DNA of 64,000 nucleotides from Desulfuromonas sp. SDB. GTDB lineage: Bacteria; SDB-A. How positions within the stretch are numbered: the stretch's first letter is position 1; the number at the start of each line of letters is the position of its first letter. Below are positions 44,044 through 52,542 of this stretch, piece after piece. The notes beneath the pieces are model-generated. The model saw only the letters and a list, made by a program, of their open reading frames with translations. It made no database searches and was not told the DNA's origin. Location: positions 1 through 64,000 of the forward strand of contig LKUE01000319.1 of NCBI GenBank assembly GCA_001412365.1. Direction: 5' to 3'. Position numbers and translations under genes: made by a program.

Positions 44044-44694
44044 ATGAAAAAATTAAATGAAAAGCTGATAATATTTGATCTGGATGGAACTTTATACCGC
44101 TCAGAAACTTCATTTTTTCCGGCAGTTCAAAGATTTTTTGATGAATATGCCAGCCCTTCGCAGACTGCAAGAATATTCAAAGATAAATTTGTAAATAAGT
44201 TTATCGGAGAACCAGAGCATGTATTTGTCAACTGGTTATCTGCTATGTTTCCCCATCAGAATCCGGTTAAGATGAAAGAACAATTTGAAGAATATGAATT
44301 ATCCGCGGTACAAAGTTCAGGTCAATTATATCCGGGAGTCATGGAAACCCTGGATTGGCTGAATGTTAATGATTACGATATTTACCTTTGTTCAAATGCC
44401 ACTTTAAATTACCTTGAGGCGATTATCAATAAATTTAATTTATCCCAATATTTCAAAGCACTGTACATCCCTCAAACCAAACAGCACACCAAAAAGATGA
44501 TGATGAAAGAAATTAAGGAAAAGTCCGGCAAGCAAAGTGGTTACGCAGTGGGAGACAGATTTCACGATTTGCAGGCAGCCCTGGCTAACCAGTTATTTTT
44601 TTTCGGAGCAGCTTACGGATATGCCCCTGAGGAAATGAAACCAGCCCATAAGTTGTTGTCAGAAGTAAAACAGATTATTGATACTTTGAAATAA
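44044..44694 (+). CDS. HAD-family hydrolase (phosphoglycolate phosphatase-like)
   Basis: A 216-aa HAD phosphatase from ATG 44044; longer in-frame versions beginning inside the previous gene are not needed. Motif I is IIFDLDGTLYR, motif II DIYLCSNAT, and motif IV VGDRFHDLQAA. A helical cap lies between motifs I and II. Such enzymes dephosphorylate sugar or glycolate phosphates; the substrate is not predictable. It is 7 nt after the fusion gene. Confidence 0.82.
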   Translation: MKKLNEKLIIFDLDGTLYRSETSFFPAVQRFFDEYASPSQTARIFKDKFVNKFIGEPEHVFVNWLSAMFPHQNPVKMKEQFEEYELSAVQSSGQLYPGVMETLDWLNVNDYDIYLCSNATLNYLEAIINKFNLSQYFKALYIPQTKQHTKKMMMKEIKEKSGKQSGYAVGDRFHDLQAALANQLFFFGAAYGYAPEEMKPAHKLLSEVKQIIDTLK

Positions 44695-44723
44695 TTCCCC
44701 AGCAGTGATAATATGCATAAATA

Positions 44724-45884
44724 ATGAATTTTAAGGAAATAATTAAATTAAGGCATGATCTCCATTCTCTAGCAGAAATTTCCGGCAGGGAAAAACAAAC
44801 TGCACAAAAAGTTAAACAGTTTCTGGAACCATTAAGACCTCTACACATTGTTGAAAACATTGGAGGATATGGGCTGGCTGCAATTTTTGATTCAGGAAAG
44901 TCCGGAAGTACTTATATGTTCAGAGCGGAGTTAGATGCCCTGCCTCTGGAGGAGGAAATTGATATTGATTATGCCAGCTTAAATCCTAAAGTTTCTCATA
45001 AATGCGGACATGATGGACATATGGCTATATTGCTGGGATTAGCTGGTATTATAAATTCCCGCAGGGACTTATGGAAGGGAAAAGTCATTTTGATTTTTCA
45101 ACCTGCTGAAGAAACCGGTACCGGCGCGGATTTAGTTTGGTCAGATGTAAAATTTAAATTGCTGAAACCGGATTTTGTATTTGCTCTTCATAATCTGCCT
45201 GGATATCCTGTTAACAGTATTATTATCAAAACCGGTTTATTCTGTTCAGCTTCCCAAGGGTTAGTGGTCAAGTTGAAAGGCCGGACTTCCCATGCGGGAC
45301 ATCCTGAACAGGGCAACAGCCCCCTTCCTGCCATGGTTAATCTTATAACTTTCCTCCAGGGATTGAAAGACAGAGTAATTGGCTATAACCGCTCAGCCCT
45401 GGTTACGGTTATTCATCTGCAGCTGGGAGAAAGAGCTTTTGGCACCAATCCCGGGGAAGGTCAGGTGATGATTACTTTACGGGCTCATCAACAGCAGGAT
45501 TTAGATTTAATGAAATCAGCAATTGCCCAAAAAGTTCGTAAATTAGCTGAAATTTACGATTTGAGTTGTTCTTTGGATTGGGTGGAATACTTCCCCCCGG
45601 TGCACAATGATGAATTATGTGTTGATAAGGTCCATCAAGCAGCTCATCAATTGAAGTTAAACATCATAACCCAGGAACAGCCCTTTGCCTGGACTGAAGA
45701 TTTTTCTCATTTCACTAGGAATATCCCTGGAGTTCTGTTTGGATTGGGAGCAGGAGAAGACTATCCTCCCCTACATCATCGAAATTACGATTTTCCCGAT
45801 TCACTTATTGAAACGGGTATTAACCTCTGGTGGAATATAATCTTGAATGGGGAATTATCATCCTCAACAGAAATAGCTAGATGA
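44724..45884 (+). CDS. M20-family N-acyl-amino acid amidohydrolase
   Basis: A 386-aa metallopeptidase-like amidohydrolase (hippurate/IAA-amino acid hydrolase group). Metal-site residues are seen in FRAELDALPLEEE, HKCGHDGHMA, FQPAEETGTGA and LHNLPGYP; the C-terminal EDFSHF block supplies another ligand. It is probably cytoplasmic, cleaving N-acyl amino acids. It lies 1 nt before alr. Confidence 0.85.
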   Translation: MNFKEIIKLRHDLHSLAEISGREKQTAQKVKQFLEPLRPLHIVENIGGYGLAAIFDSGKSGSTYMFRAELDALPLEEEIDIDYASLNPKVSHKCGHDGHMAILLGLAGIINSRRDLWKGKVILIFQPAEETGTGADLVWSDVKFKLLKPDFVFALHNLPGYPVNSIIIKTGLFCSASQGLVVKLKGRTSHAGHPEQGNSPLPAMVNLITFLQGLKDRVIGYNRSALVTVIHLQLGERAFGTNPGEGQVMITLRAHQQQDLDLMKSAIAQKVRKLAEIYDLSCSLDWVEYFPPVHNDELCVDKVHQAAHQLKLNIITQEQPFAWTEDFSHFTRNIPGVLFGLGAGEDYPPLHHRNYDFPDSLIETGINLWWNIILNGELSSSTEIAR

Positions 45885-45885
45885 T

Positions 45886-47043
45886 ATGAAGTCCAGTTCT
45901 TATATTGAAATCAGCCGTTCTGCCTATAAAAAAAATATCCGGTACCTTTCCCGAAGAATTGGCAAACAGGTCAAATTTGTGTCTGTAGTAAAGGGTAACG
46001 CCTACGGACATGGGCTAGAAACCTTTGTCCCCATGGCTGAACAAACCGGAATAGATTACTTTGCAGTTTTTGACACCGCAGAGGCGGAAATTGTAAACAG
46101 GGTAAAAAAACCTCAAACAGATTTAATGATTACCGGATTCATTGACCACCAGGATCTTTCCTGGGTAATTGAAAATAATATATCGTTTTATGTGTTCAAT
46201 GTGGAAAGATTGAAAGAAGCAATTGAAGTAGCGCAAAATATCTCCATGCCTGCCAGGATTCATCTTGAACTGGAAACAGGACTTTACCGTACGGGTATAG
46301 ATAATGAGAATTTCCAACAAGTTATCCAGTTGTTAAAAATAAATAAATCCCACCTGTTTTTAGAAGGAGTTTGTACTCATTTTGCAGGAGCGGAAAGCAT
46401 CTCAAATTATTATAGAATTATAAACCAAATACAGAGTTTTAATAATCTGGTTGAACTGTTAAAATACCACGGGCTTCAGTTCCAATACCGACACTGTGCC
46501 TGTTCAGCAGCAGCATTAACTTATCCCCAAACCATTATGGATCTGGTCAGAATTGGAATAGCTCAATACGGATTTTGGCCCAGTCAGGAAACAAAAATTC
46601 ACAATCAGCTTTCCAAGGGAGTTGAGTTTAAAAAGGATCCGTTAAGACAGATATTGTCTTGGAAATCCAAAGTGATGGATATTAAGAATGTCCCCCCGGG
46701 TAAATTTGTAAGTTACAGCAATTCTTTTTTTTCCTCTCGAAATTTAATAATTGCTTCGGTTCCGGTGGGATATACTCATGGATTCAACCGCAGTTTAAGC
46801 AATAGGGGTAAGGTTTTGATAAGAGGAAAATTTGCCCCGGTAGTGGGCTTGGTTAACATGAATATGTTTCTGGTGGATGTTACCCATATCCCCTTCTGTC
46901 ACCCTGGAGATGAGGTGGTGTTGATAGGCGCTCAGGGTAAAAGAAAAATAACAGTGAGCTCTTTTCAGGAAATAACTAACCACCTGAACTATGAATTGTT
47001 AAGTCACCTTCCCTCCATCATCCCCCGAAAGATTATTGAATAG
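45886..47043 (+). CDS. alr: Alanine racemase
   Basis: A PLP enzyme producing D-Ala for peptidoglycan. It is 385 aa. The PLP-lysine is Lys36 in SVVKGNAYGHG; HLELETGLYRTGI and the second-site Tyr region with NMNMFLVDVTHIP are recognisable. ATG 45886 sits 1 nt after the M20 gene. It works with Ddl, encoded at 14.8 kb. Confidence 0.92.
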   Translation: MKSSSYIEISRSAYKKNIRYLSRRIGKQVKFVSVVKGNAYGHGLETFVPMAEQTGIDYFAVFDTAEAEIVNRVKKPQTDLMITGFIDHQDLSWVIENNISFYVFNVERLKEAIEVAQNISMPARIHLELETGLYRTGIDNENFQQVIQLLKINKSHLFLEGVCTHFAGAESISNYYRIINQIQSFNNLVELLKYHGLQFQYRHCACSAAALTYPQTIMDLVRIGIAQYGFWPSQETKIHNQLSKGVEFKKDPLRQILSWKSKVMDIKNVPPGKFVSYSNSFFSSRNLIIASVPVGYTHGFNRSLSNRGKVLIRGKFAPVVGLVNMNMFLVDVTHIPFCHPGDEVVLIGAQGKRKITVSSFQEITNHLNYELLSHLPSIIPRKIIE

Positions 47044-47111
47044 TAAACCAGTTTAAATTAAAATAGAGGTAACTTAGGAACAGTAAAAAAAACTGTAAAA
47101 TGGAGAAAATT

Positions 47112-47435
47112 ATGGAAGACTATGACCGGAAATATCAAAAGGCGAGAAGAAGAGTGGAAGAAATTAAATCTTTTTATTTTCACTTGTTGATATTTGTTCT
47201 AGTAAACACAGGATTAGTCATTTTAAATTATTTTACTTCTCGAGGTAATTGGTGGTTTTACTGGCCCCTATTAGGATGGGGAGTAGGTATTGTCGCTCAT
47301 GCTTTCTCTGTTTTCGGGCTGGGCAAATTTCTGGGACCGGAGTGGGAAGAAAAGAAAATCAATGAAATTATAGAGAAAATGAATAAGCCCAGTGAAACAA
47401 CTCAGAGTACAGATGAAGAAGATTTATCCCCCTGA
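47112..47435 (+). CDS. 2TM-domain membrane protein
   Basis: A 107-aa protein from ATG 47112 (5 nt after GGAG). It has the 2TM pattern: basic amphipathic start RKYQKARRRVEEIKSFY, first segment HLLIFVLVNTGLVILNY, a short turn, second segment WWFYWPLLGWGVGIVAHAF, and a GKFLGPEWEEKKI helix at the C-terminus. Members are found alone or attached to sensor kinases. Function unknown. Confidence 0.75.
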   Translation: MEDYDRKYQKARRRVEEIKSFYFHLLIFVLVNTGLVILNYFTSRGNWWFYWPLLGWGVGIVAHAFSVFGLGKFLGPEWEEKKINEIIEKMNKPSETTQSTDEEDLSP

Positions 47436-47444
47436 TCGGCTCTT

Positions 47445-48878
47445 ATGACTGGTTCAGAAGATCTTTCCTCTTCCAAACATAAAATATTTATAAATTTATA
47501 TCAAAAATTAGGTGATAACCGTCAGTTGGTGAGAGTAGAACCTCTTACTCCTTCCGGCTCCTCCCGGGAATACTTCAGGATTACCAGCGGAAAGGACAGG
47601 GCAATAGGAATGTATAACCCCGATGTGTCCGAAAACATGGCTTTCCAATATTTAACTGATGAATTTGCCGCTTGCCGATTAAAAGTACCCCGGATTCTGA
47701 TTAGTTACAAAAATCAATATTACTTACTGGAAGATCTGGGAGATATGACCTTGTTTGATTTTATAAGAGGAAACAATTTTAATTCCACAGTAGTAGACTA
47801 TCTAAAAATCTGCGTTCAGCAGTTATTGGAATTTCAAGTCAGGGCAGGATTAAAACTGGACTTTTCCCGATGTTATCCCCAATCAAAATTTGATCAGGAA
47901 GCCATGTTAATGGATTTAAATTATTTCAAATATTATTTTTTGAAATTGAAAATCCCCCATTTAAATGAACATATCCTGGACGGGGATTTTAATTTGTTCA
48001 GTAGATATTTGTTGCAGGCTCCGGGGAATTTTTTCATGTATCGGGACTTTCAATCCCGGAATATTATGATTGTTGATGAACAACTATATTTCATAGATTT
48101 TCAGGGGGGAAGGCAGGGACCTCTTCAGTATGATCTAGGATCTCTGCTTTTCCAGGCTAGAGCAGAAATTCCGGATAATATAAGACAGCAGATAATGAAC
48201 TTCTATCTGACTCAACTGGATCAATATAACCTGGTAAATTGTTCAAAGTTCACCGATTACTACTACGACTTTGTTTTAATTAGAATATTTCAGACTTTAG
48301 GAGCATATGGATTTAGAGGATTAATTCAACAAAAACCTCACTTCATCAAGAGCATTCCCCTGGCTTTGAAAAATTTAGATGAAGTTTTAGCTAAAACGGT
48401 TATTCCCCTCAAGTGTAAATATCTTTATAAATTGCTGCTGCAATTACTAGAAAATGAACAGAAATTTCAGGGTTATTCTGATAAAAAATTAAAACTAACT
48501 ATCTACAGTTTTGCTTATGCTTCGGGAATACCAACAGATAAACAGGGTCACGGAGGAGGCTTTGTATTTGACTGCCGCTGCCTGGATAATCCGGGTAAAA
48601 TCAAGAAATATGCTGATTTAACCGGAAAATCAAAATCAGTTCAGGATTTTTTGCAAAGCCGTCCTGAAGTGATAAGGTGGTTGAACTCAGCATTTGACAT
48701 TGTAGATCAAGCAGTTAATACTTATCAGCAAAGAAGTTTTAACTCACTAACCGTCTGTTTTGGTTGTACCGGCGGAAGGCACCGTTCAGTTTTTTGTGCG
48801 GAAAAGCTAAGGCAACATCTTATGGACAAATTTGATATAAACCTGGATTTAATCCATTCGGTTATCGGAGCAACATGA
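47445..48878 (+). CDS. AmgK-like sugar kinase fused to RapZ C-terminal domain
   Basis: A 477-aa fusion. The N-terminal ~340 residues are an aminoglycoside-phosphotransferase-type kinase with YRDFQSRNIM near 199 (catalytic Asp) and YFIDFQGG near 216. It is close to AmgK, which phosphorylates the anomeric position of MurNAc/GlcNAc. Residues ~347-477 match the C-terminal RapZ domain: FAYASGIP, VFDCRCLDNPG and FGCTGGRHRSV near 440. In E. coli that domain senses glucosamine-6-phosphate and binds small RNA. The next gene, overlapping by 4 nt, is a MurU-like nucleotidyltransferase, so the pair may make a nucleotide amino sugar. Confidence 0.8.
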   Translation: MTGSEDLSSSKHKIFINLYQKLGDNRQLVRVEPLTPSGSSREYFRITSGKDRAIGMYNPDVSENMAFQYLTDEFAACRLKVPRILISYKNQYYLLEDLGDMTLFDFIRGNNFNSTVVDYLKICVQQLLEFQVRAGLKLDFSRCYPQSKFDQEAMLMDLNYFKYYFLKLKIPHLNEHILDGDFNLFSRYLLQAPGNFFMYRDFQSRNIMIVDEQLYFIDFQGGRQGPLQYDLGSLLFQARAEIPDNIRQQIMNFYLTQLDQYNLVNCSKFTDYYYDFVLIRIFQTLGAYGFRGLIQQKPHFIKSIPLALKNLDEVLAKTVIPLKCKYLYKLLLQLLENEQKFQGYSDKKLKLTIYSFAYASGIPTDKQGHGGGFVFDCRCLDNPGKIKKYADLTGKSKSVQDFLQSRPEVIRWLNSAFDIVDQAVNTYQQRSFNSLTVCFGCTGGRHRSVFCAEKLRQHLMDKFDINLDLIHSVIGAT

Positions 48879-49600
48879 AAGCGATGATTTTAGCTGCGGG
48901 TAAAGGAACTCGCCTGATGCCCCTTACCGAGTTCATCCCCAAAGCCTTGGTTAAAATTGGGGATAAACCAATGTTGGAATTAGTTATTAAAAGGCTAATT
49001 TACTACGGATTTAATGAAATTATCATCAATGTCCATCAGTATTCTGATCAAATTAAAGAATTTATAGATAGAAACAACCGTTTTGATATTGAAATTGCCA
49101 TTTCTGAAGAAAGTCAGAAATTATTGGGAACGGGAGGAGGAATAAAGCAAGCTTCCTGGTTTTTCAATGACCATCAGCCATTCATGGTTCACAATGTAGA
49201 TGTTTTTTCCAATATCAATTTGAATAAATTATTTCAAGACCATTTAAACCATCAATGCCTTGCCACCTTGGCGGTTAAGAAAAGAACCACCAAGACCGGG
49301 AGATATTTAATAGCAGATGATGAAAATTACCTCTGCGGTTGGAAAAATATTAAAACCTGTCAGGAAAAGATTCCCCGCAAGCCCCGTTCAATTTATCAGG
49401 AATTAGCGTTCAGCGGTATTCAAGTTATTGATCCGAAAATTTTCAGCCTGATGGATACCGGTAAGTTTTCAATTTTAGATACTTATCTTTCCCTGTGCAA
49501 AGATTATGACCTCAGGGTTTATAATCACCGGAATTCTTTCTGGATGGATTTAGGTACACCTGACAGTATCACCCGGGCAGAAAAATTTCTGGCGGGATGA
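48875..49600 (+). CDS. Nucleotidyltransferase, MurU/sugar-1-phosphate type
   Basis: A 241-aa nucleotidyltransferase. The pyrophosphorylase signature is AAGKGTRLMPLTEFIPKALVKIG at the start; LLGTGGGIKQA, MVHNVDVFSN and a C-terminal FWMDLGTPDSITRAEKF follow. The size and neighbour kinase resemble MurU, which makes UDP-MurNAc from MurNAc-1-phosphate in a salvage route. The exact sugar is not proven. It ends exactly where the oppositely oriented pepV begins its stop. Confidence 0.82.
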   Translation: MKAMILAAGKGTRLMPLTEFIPKALVKIGDKPMLELVIKRLIYYGFNEIIINVHQYSDQIKEFIDRNNRFDIEIAISEESQKLLGTGGGIKQASWFFNDHQPFMVHNVDVFSNINLNKLFQDHLNHQCLATLAVKKRTTKTGRYLIADDENYLCGWKNIKTCQEKIPRKPRSIYQELAFSGIQVIDPKIFSLMDTGKFSILDTYLSLCKDYDLRVYNHRNSFWMDLGTPDSITRAEKFLAG

Positions 49601-50986
49601 TCATTTCTGTTTAAACTGTTGATCTAAATTAACCACTGCTTGAGCGATGATGTTGGTTAATTTGATTAAATTTTCAATTTTAATGAATTCATTTTTTTGA
49701 TGAGCTAGCTTGGGCTGTCCGGGAAAGGATGAACCAAAAGCCACCGTGTTTTTAAATGCCCTGGCATAAGTTCCTCCTCCAATTGCTAAAGGAGGAGAAT
49801 GGTCACCGGTTATTTCCCGGTAAGTGTTCAATAAACTTTTAACTAAAACTGAATCCCGGTCAACATGCAGTCCGGGCACTCCTCTTTGAATTGTTGCGTT
49901 GAAACCGGAAGGAAGGCGGGAATTAATTTCAGATAAAATAATAGAGGGATCAATCCCCACCGGAGAACGAATATCCAGTTCAATTTGATAATGGGGGGGG
50001 GTGAATTTCAGTATGCCGGGGTTAATAGTTAATTTGCCTGAGAAATTTTCATGAGCTATATTGAGTTTCTTTCCCCCAGGGTCATTGGCTAGAAAATTTT
50101 GGTAAAATTCTATAATCTGATATCCGGGATCCTGGTGATCAATTAAATTAATAAGAATTTCATTCAGTTTAGTAATGGCATTCACCCCTTCTTCAGGAGT
50201 ACTGCCGTGGGCAGATTTTCCTCTTGTTGATATTTTAATTTCATTTTTGTCCAGGCAAATATCAACTTCATTTTTTTGAAGGGCTTTAATATTATTTATC
50301 TTTTCCACCAGGGATGATTGTTTTACTAAAGCTGCTTGAGCCTGATCAGGGACCATATTAACTGCAGCTCCTCCCTGCATGCTGAGTAACAAAGAGGAAT
50401 CAGTTTCACTTTGAATAAGGATTCGGATAATTTCTTTTTCTGCATAAATTAAAGGGAATTGAGCATCAGGAGTTATTCCATAGTCCGGTAATTGATCATG
50501 TTCACGGTAATAGTCAACTCCTCCCCAACCTAATTCTTCATTGGTACCGAATATTATCCTCAGCCTGCCGTTAACCTTGATAGAAGAGTGCTTGATTGCA
50601 GCTAAAGCATGTATGGAGGCAATGGCAGGACCTTTGTCATCTTCGGTTCCTCTTCCATATATTTTGTCCCCTACCAGCTTGCCCTCAAAGGGAGGATAGT
50701 CCCAGTTTTCACCGGCAGGAACCACATCAAGATGAACTAAAATTACTCCTAAAGGTTTTCCCTGGCCAATTTCCGCCCATCCGTAATAGCCCTTATTAAT
50801 AAAAGTATTTAATCCCAGCTGTTTGGAAATCTGAATAGCCAGTTGTAAACAGCGCTGAATATCTTTCCCAAAGGGGGCTTCCTCACTGGATTCTCCATTG
50901 ACGCTGGGAACTTTAATTATATCAACTAAATGATTTACAATTTGCTGCTGATTACGGTTAATATAATCATTTATCTCATTGTTCAT
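49601..50986 (-). CDS. M20 dipeptidase (PepV/Sapep type)
   Basis: A 461-aa zinc dipeptidase. Motifs are HLDVVPAGENWDYPPFEG, GRGTEDDKGPAIASIHAL and GTNEELGWGGVDYY, with the dimer-lid region after residue ~180. It cleaves dipeptides, often those with N-terminal D- or beta-residues. It is the last gene of the long minus-strand cluster, 37 nt after rng. A glycan/peptide recycling link with the neighbours is inference. Confidence 0.88.
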   Translation of the reverse strand: MNNEINDYINRNQQQIVNHLVDIIKVPSVNGESSEEAPFGKDIQRCLQLAIQISKQLGLNTFINKGYYGWAEIGQGKPLGVILVHLDVVPAGENWDYPPFEGKLVGDKIYGRGTEDDKGPAIASIHALAAIKHSSIKVNGRLRIIFGTNEELGWGGVDYYREHDQLPDYGITPDAQFPLIYAEKEIIRILIQSETDSSLLLSMQGGAAVNMVPDQAQAALVKQSSLVEKINNIKALQKNEVDICLDKNEIKISTRGKSAHGSTPEEGVNAITKLNEILINLIDHQDPGYQIIEFYQNFLANDPGGKKLNIAHENFSGKLTINPGILKFTPPHYQIELDIRSPVGIDPSIILSEINSRLPSGFNATIQRGVPGLHVDRDSVLVKSLLNTYREITGDHSPPLAIGGGTYARAFKNTVAFGSSFPGQPKLAHQKNEFIKIENLIKLTNIIAQAVVNLDQQFKQK

Positions 50987-51023
50987 CTCTTTCCCCTGTT
51001 AATGAAGTTACTGATTTTTTGAA

Positions 51024-52541
51024 TTAGTCTTTAACCGGAAGTACTCCACCTTCCCAGTTTGAAATTTCCTGATTATCATTAATACTCCAGATTTTCAAAT
51101 CATCCCCGTACATAGTTGAATCTTCCACCACTTCAATGGATAAGTTATCGGTTCGGGACAGCTTATGGAAAAAACCATCCAGATGGTAGGAAATAAAATT
51201 TGCTAATTCTTTACTGCACCTGATTTGGATGGATTTGTTCTGTATTTTATTGGAAATAGATCTTAACCACCGTTGCAGAGAGCTGGTGATAAAATGCTCG
51301 GCAAATAAAAATCCTGAAGATTGACAATAGGGACATTTTCTCTGAAGGCTTTTCAATATGGACGGACCGGTTCGTTTTCTTGTCATCTCCAGGAGACCAA
51401 AATCAGAGATGGGGGAGGTTATGTAACTGGCTTTATCCTTAGCTAACTGGCGGTCTAATTCCGCCTTCACTGCTTTTTTATGGTCATACTGCTGCATATC
51501 AATGAAATCAATGACAATTAATCCTCCCGTATTTCTTAACCTTAACTGACGGGCAATTTCCCTGGCTGCGGCAATATTAGTGTTGTAAGCCATATCTTCG
51601 GGACTTAAATTAGAAGGCGATTTTCCGCTGTTTACATCAATGGAAATAAGTGCTTCAGTTTCTTCGATGATAATATATGCTCCTGAGGATAATTCAACGT
51701 AGGGTGAAAACAACTTGGCGATTTCATCTTCAATTCCATAGTATTCAAATAAAGGAATCTCTTCCCGGTGATAGGTAATTTTATCTTTTAACTGTTTTGA
51801 TCCTGATCGGGTTTTCAGATAGCTTAGTATTTTCCGGTAAATCTCTTTGCTGTCAGTTACCACCTCATCTATGGTGCTGTTAAATAAATCACGGATAATT
51901 TTTATTACCGGTTCTTCTTCTTTGTGCAGAAGATAAGGCGCAGAATGATTTTTTGCCGCCTTTTCCATTTCCTTCCAGGAGGATTTTAAATCTTTAAGAT
52001 CTTCGGCAATTTCCATTTCAGTTCTGAATTTTGATTCAGTTCTGAGGATCAGACCGAATTTTTCATTTTGAAGCTTGTTGCCAATTTTCTTTAACCGTTT
52101 TTTTTCATTTCTATCTTTAATTTTTTTGGAAATGCCGATAAATTTTCTCCCCGGCATCAATACCAGGTATCTTCCGGGAATGGAAATAAAGGAAGTTGCC
52201 CGGGGACCCTTTTTCCCTAAAGGAGATTTAGTTATCTGGATGAAAATTTCCTGTCCTGATTCCAATTTGAGTTTACCGCTGTCAACATTTTTTTCAAAGT
52301 CCGCGTATTTGCTGATCATTTCGGTTAAAGGCAGAAAAGCTGCTTTTTCAAGTCCTATGTCCACGAAAGCGGCATTCAATCCTGAACTGACCTGGGTCAC
52401 CACCCCTTTATAAATATCTCCCACTACTTTTTTGTCATCAATTCTTTCTACATTAATTTCCACTAGTTTTCCGCTTTCGATAACTGCGATTCTTAACTCT
52501 TGACCAGTGGAATTGATGTAAATTCCATTATTTTTATTCAT
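51024..52541 (-). CDS. rng: Ribonuclease G
   Basis: A 505-aa RNase E/G-family endoribonuclease. The S1 domain lies in residues ~38-120 (VGDIYKGVVTQVSSGLNAAFVDIGLE). Catalytic acidic residues are in SIDVNSG and VIDFIDMQ. The Zn-link CPYC closes the core. It is shorter than RNase E and lacks the C-terminal scaffold. It is 1 nt downstream of the radical SAM/DUF2344 gene, the widely conserved pairing. Confidence 0.93.
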   Translation of the reverse strand: MNKNNGIYINSTGQELRIAVIESGKLVEINVERIDDKKVVGDIYKGVVTQVSSGLNAAFVDIGLEKAAFLPLTEMISKYADFEKNVDSGKLKLESGQEIFIQITKSPLGKKGPRATSFISIPGRYLVLMPGRKFIGISKKIKDRNEKKRLKKIGNKLQNEKFGLILRTESKFRTEMEIAEDLKDLKSSWKEMEKAAKNHSAPYLLHKEEEPVIKIIRDLFNSTIDEVVTDSKEIYRKILSYLKTRSGSKQLKDKITYHREEIPLFEYYGIEDEIAKLFSPYVELSSGAYIIIEETEALISIDVNSGKSPSNLSPEDMAYNTNIAAAREIARQLRLRNTGGLIVIDFIDMQQYDHKKAVKAELDRQLAKDKASYITSPISDFGLLEMTRKRTGPSILKSLQRKCPYCQSSGFLFAEHFITSSLQRWLRSISNKIQNKSIQIRCSKELANFISYHLDGFFHKLSRTDNLSIEVVEDSTMYGDDLKIWSINDNQEISNWEGGVLPVKD

Positions 52542-52542
52542 T

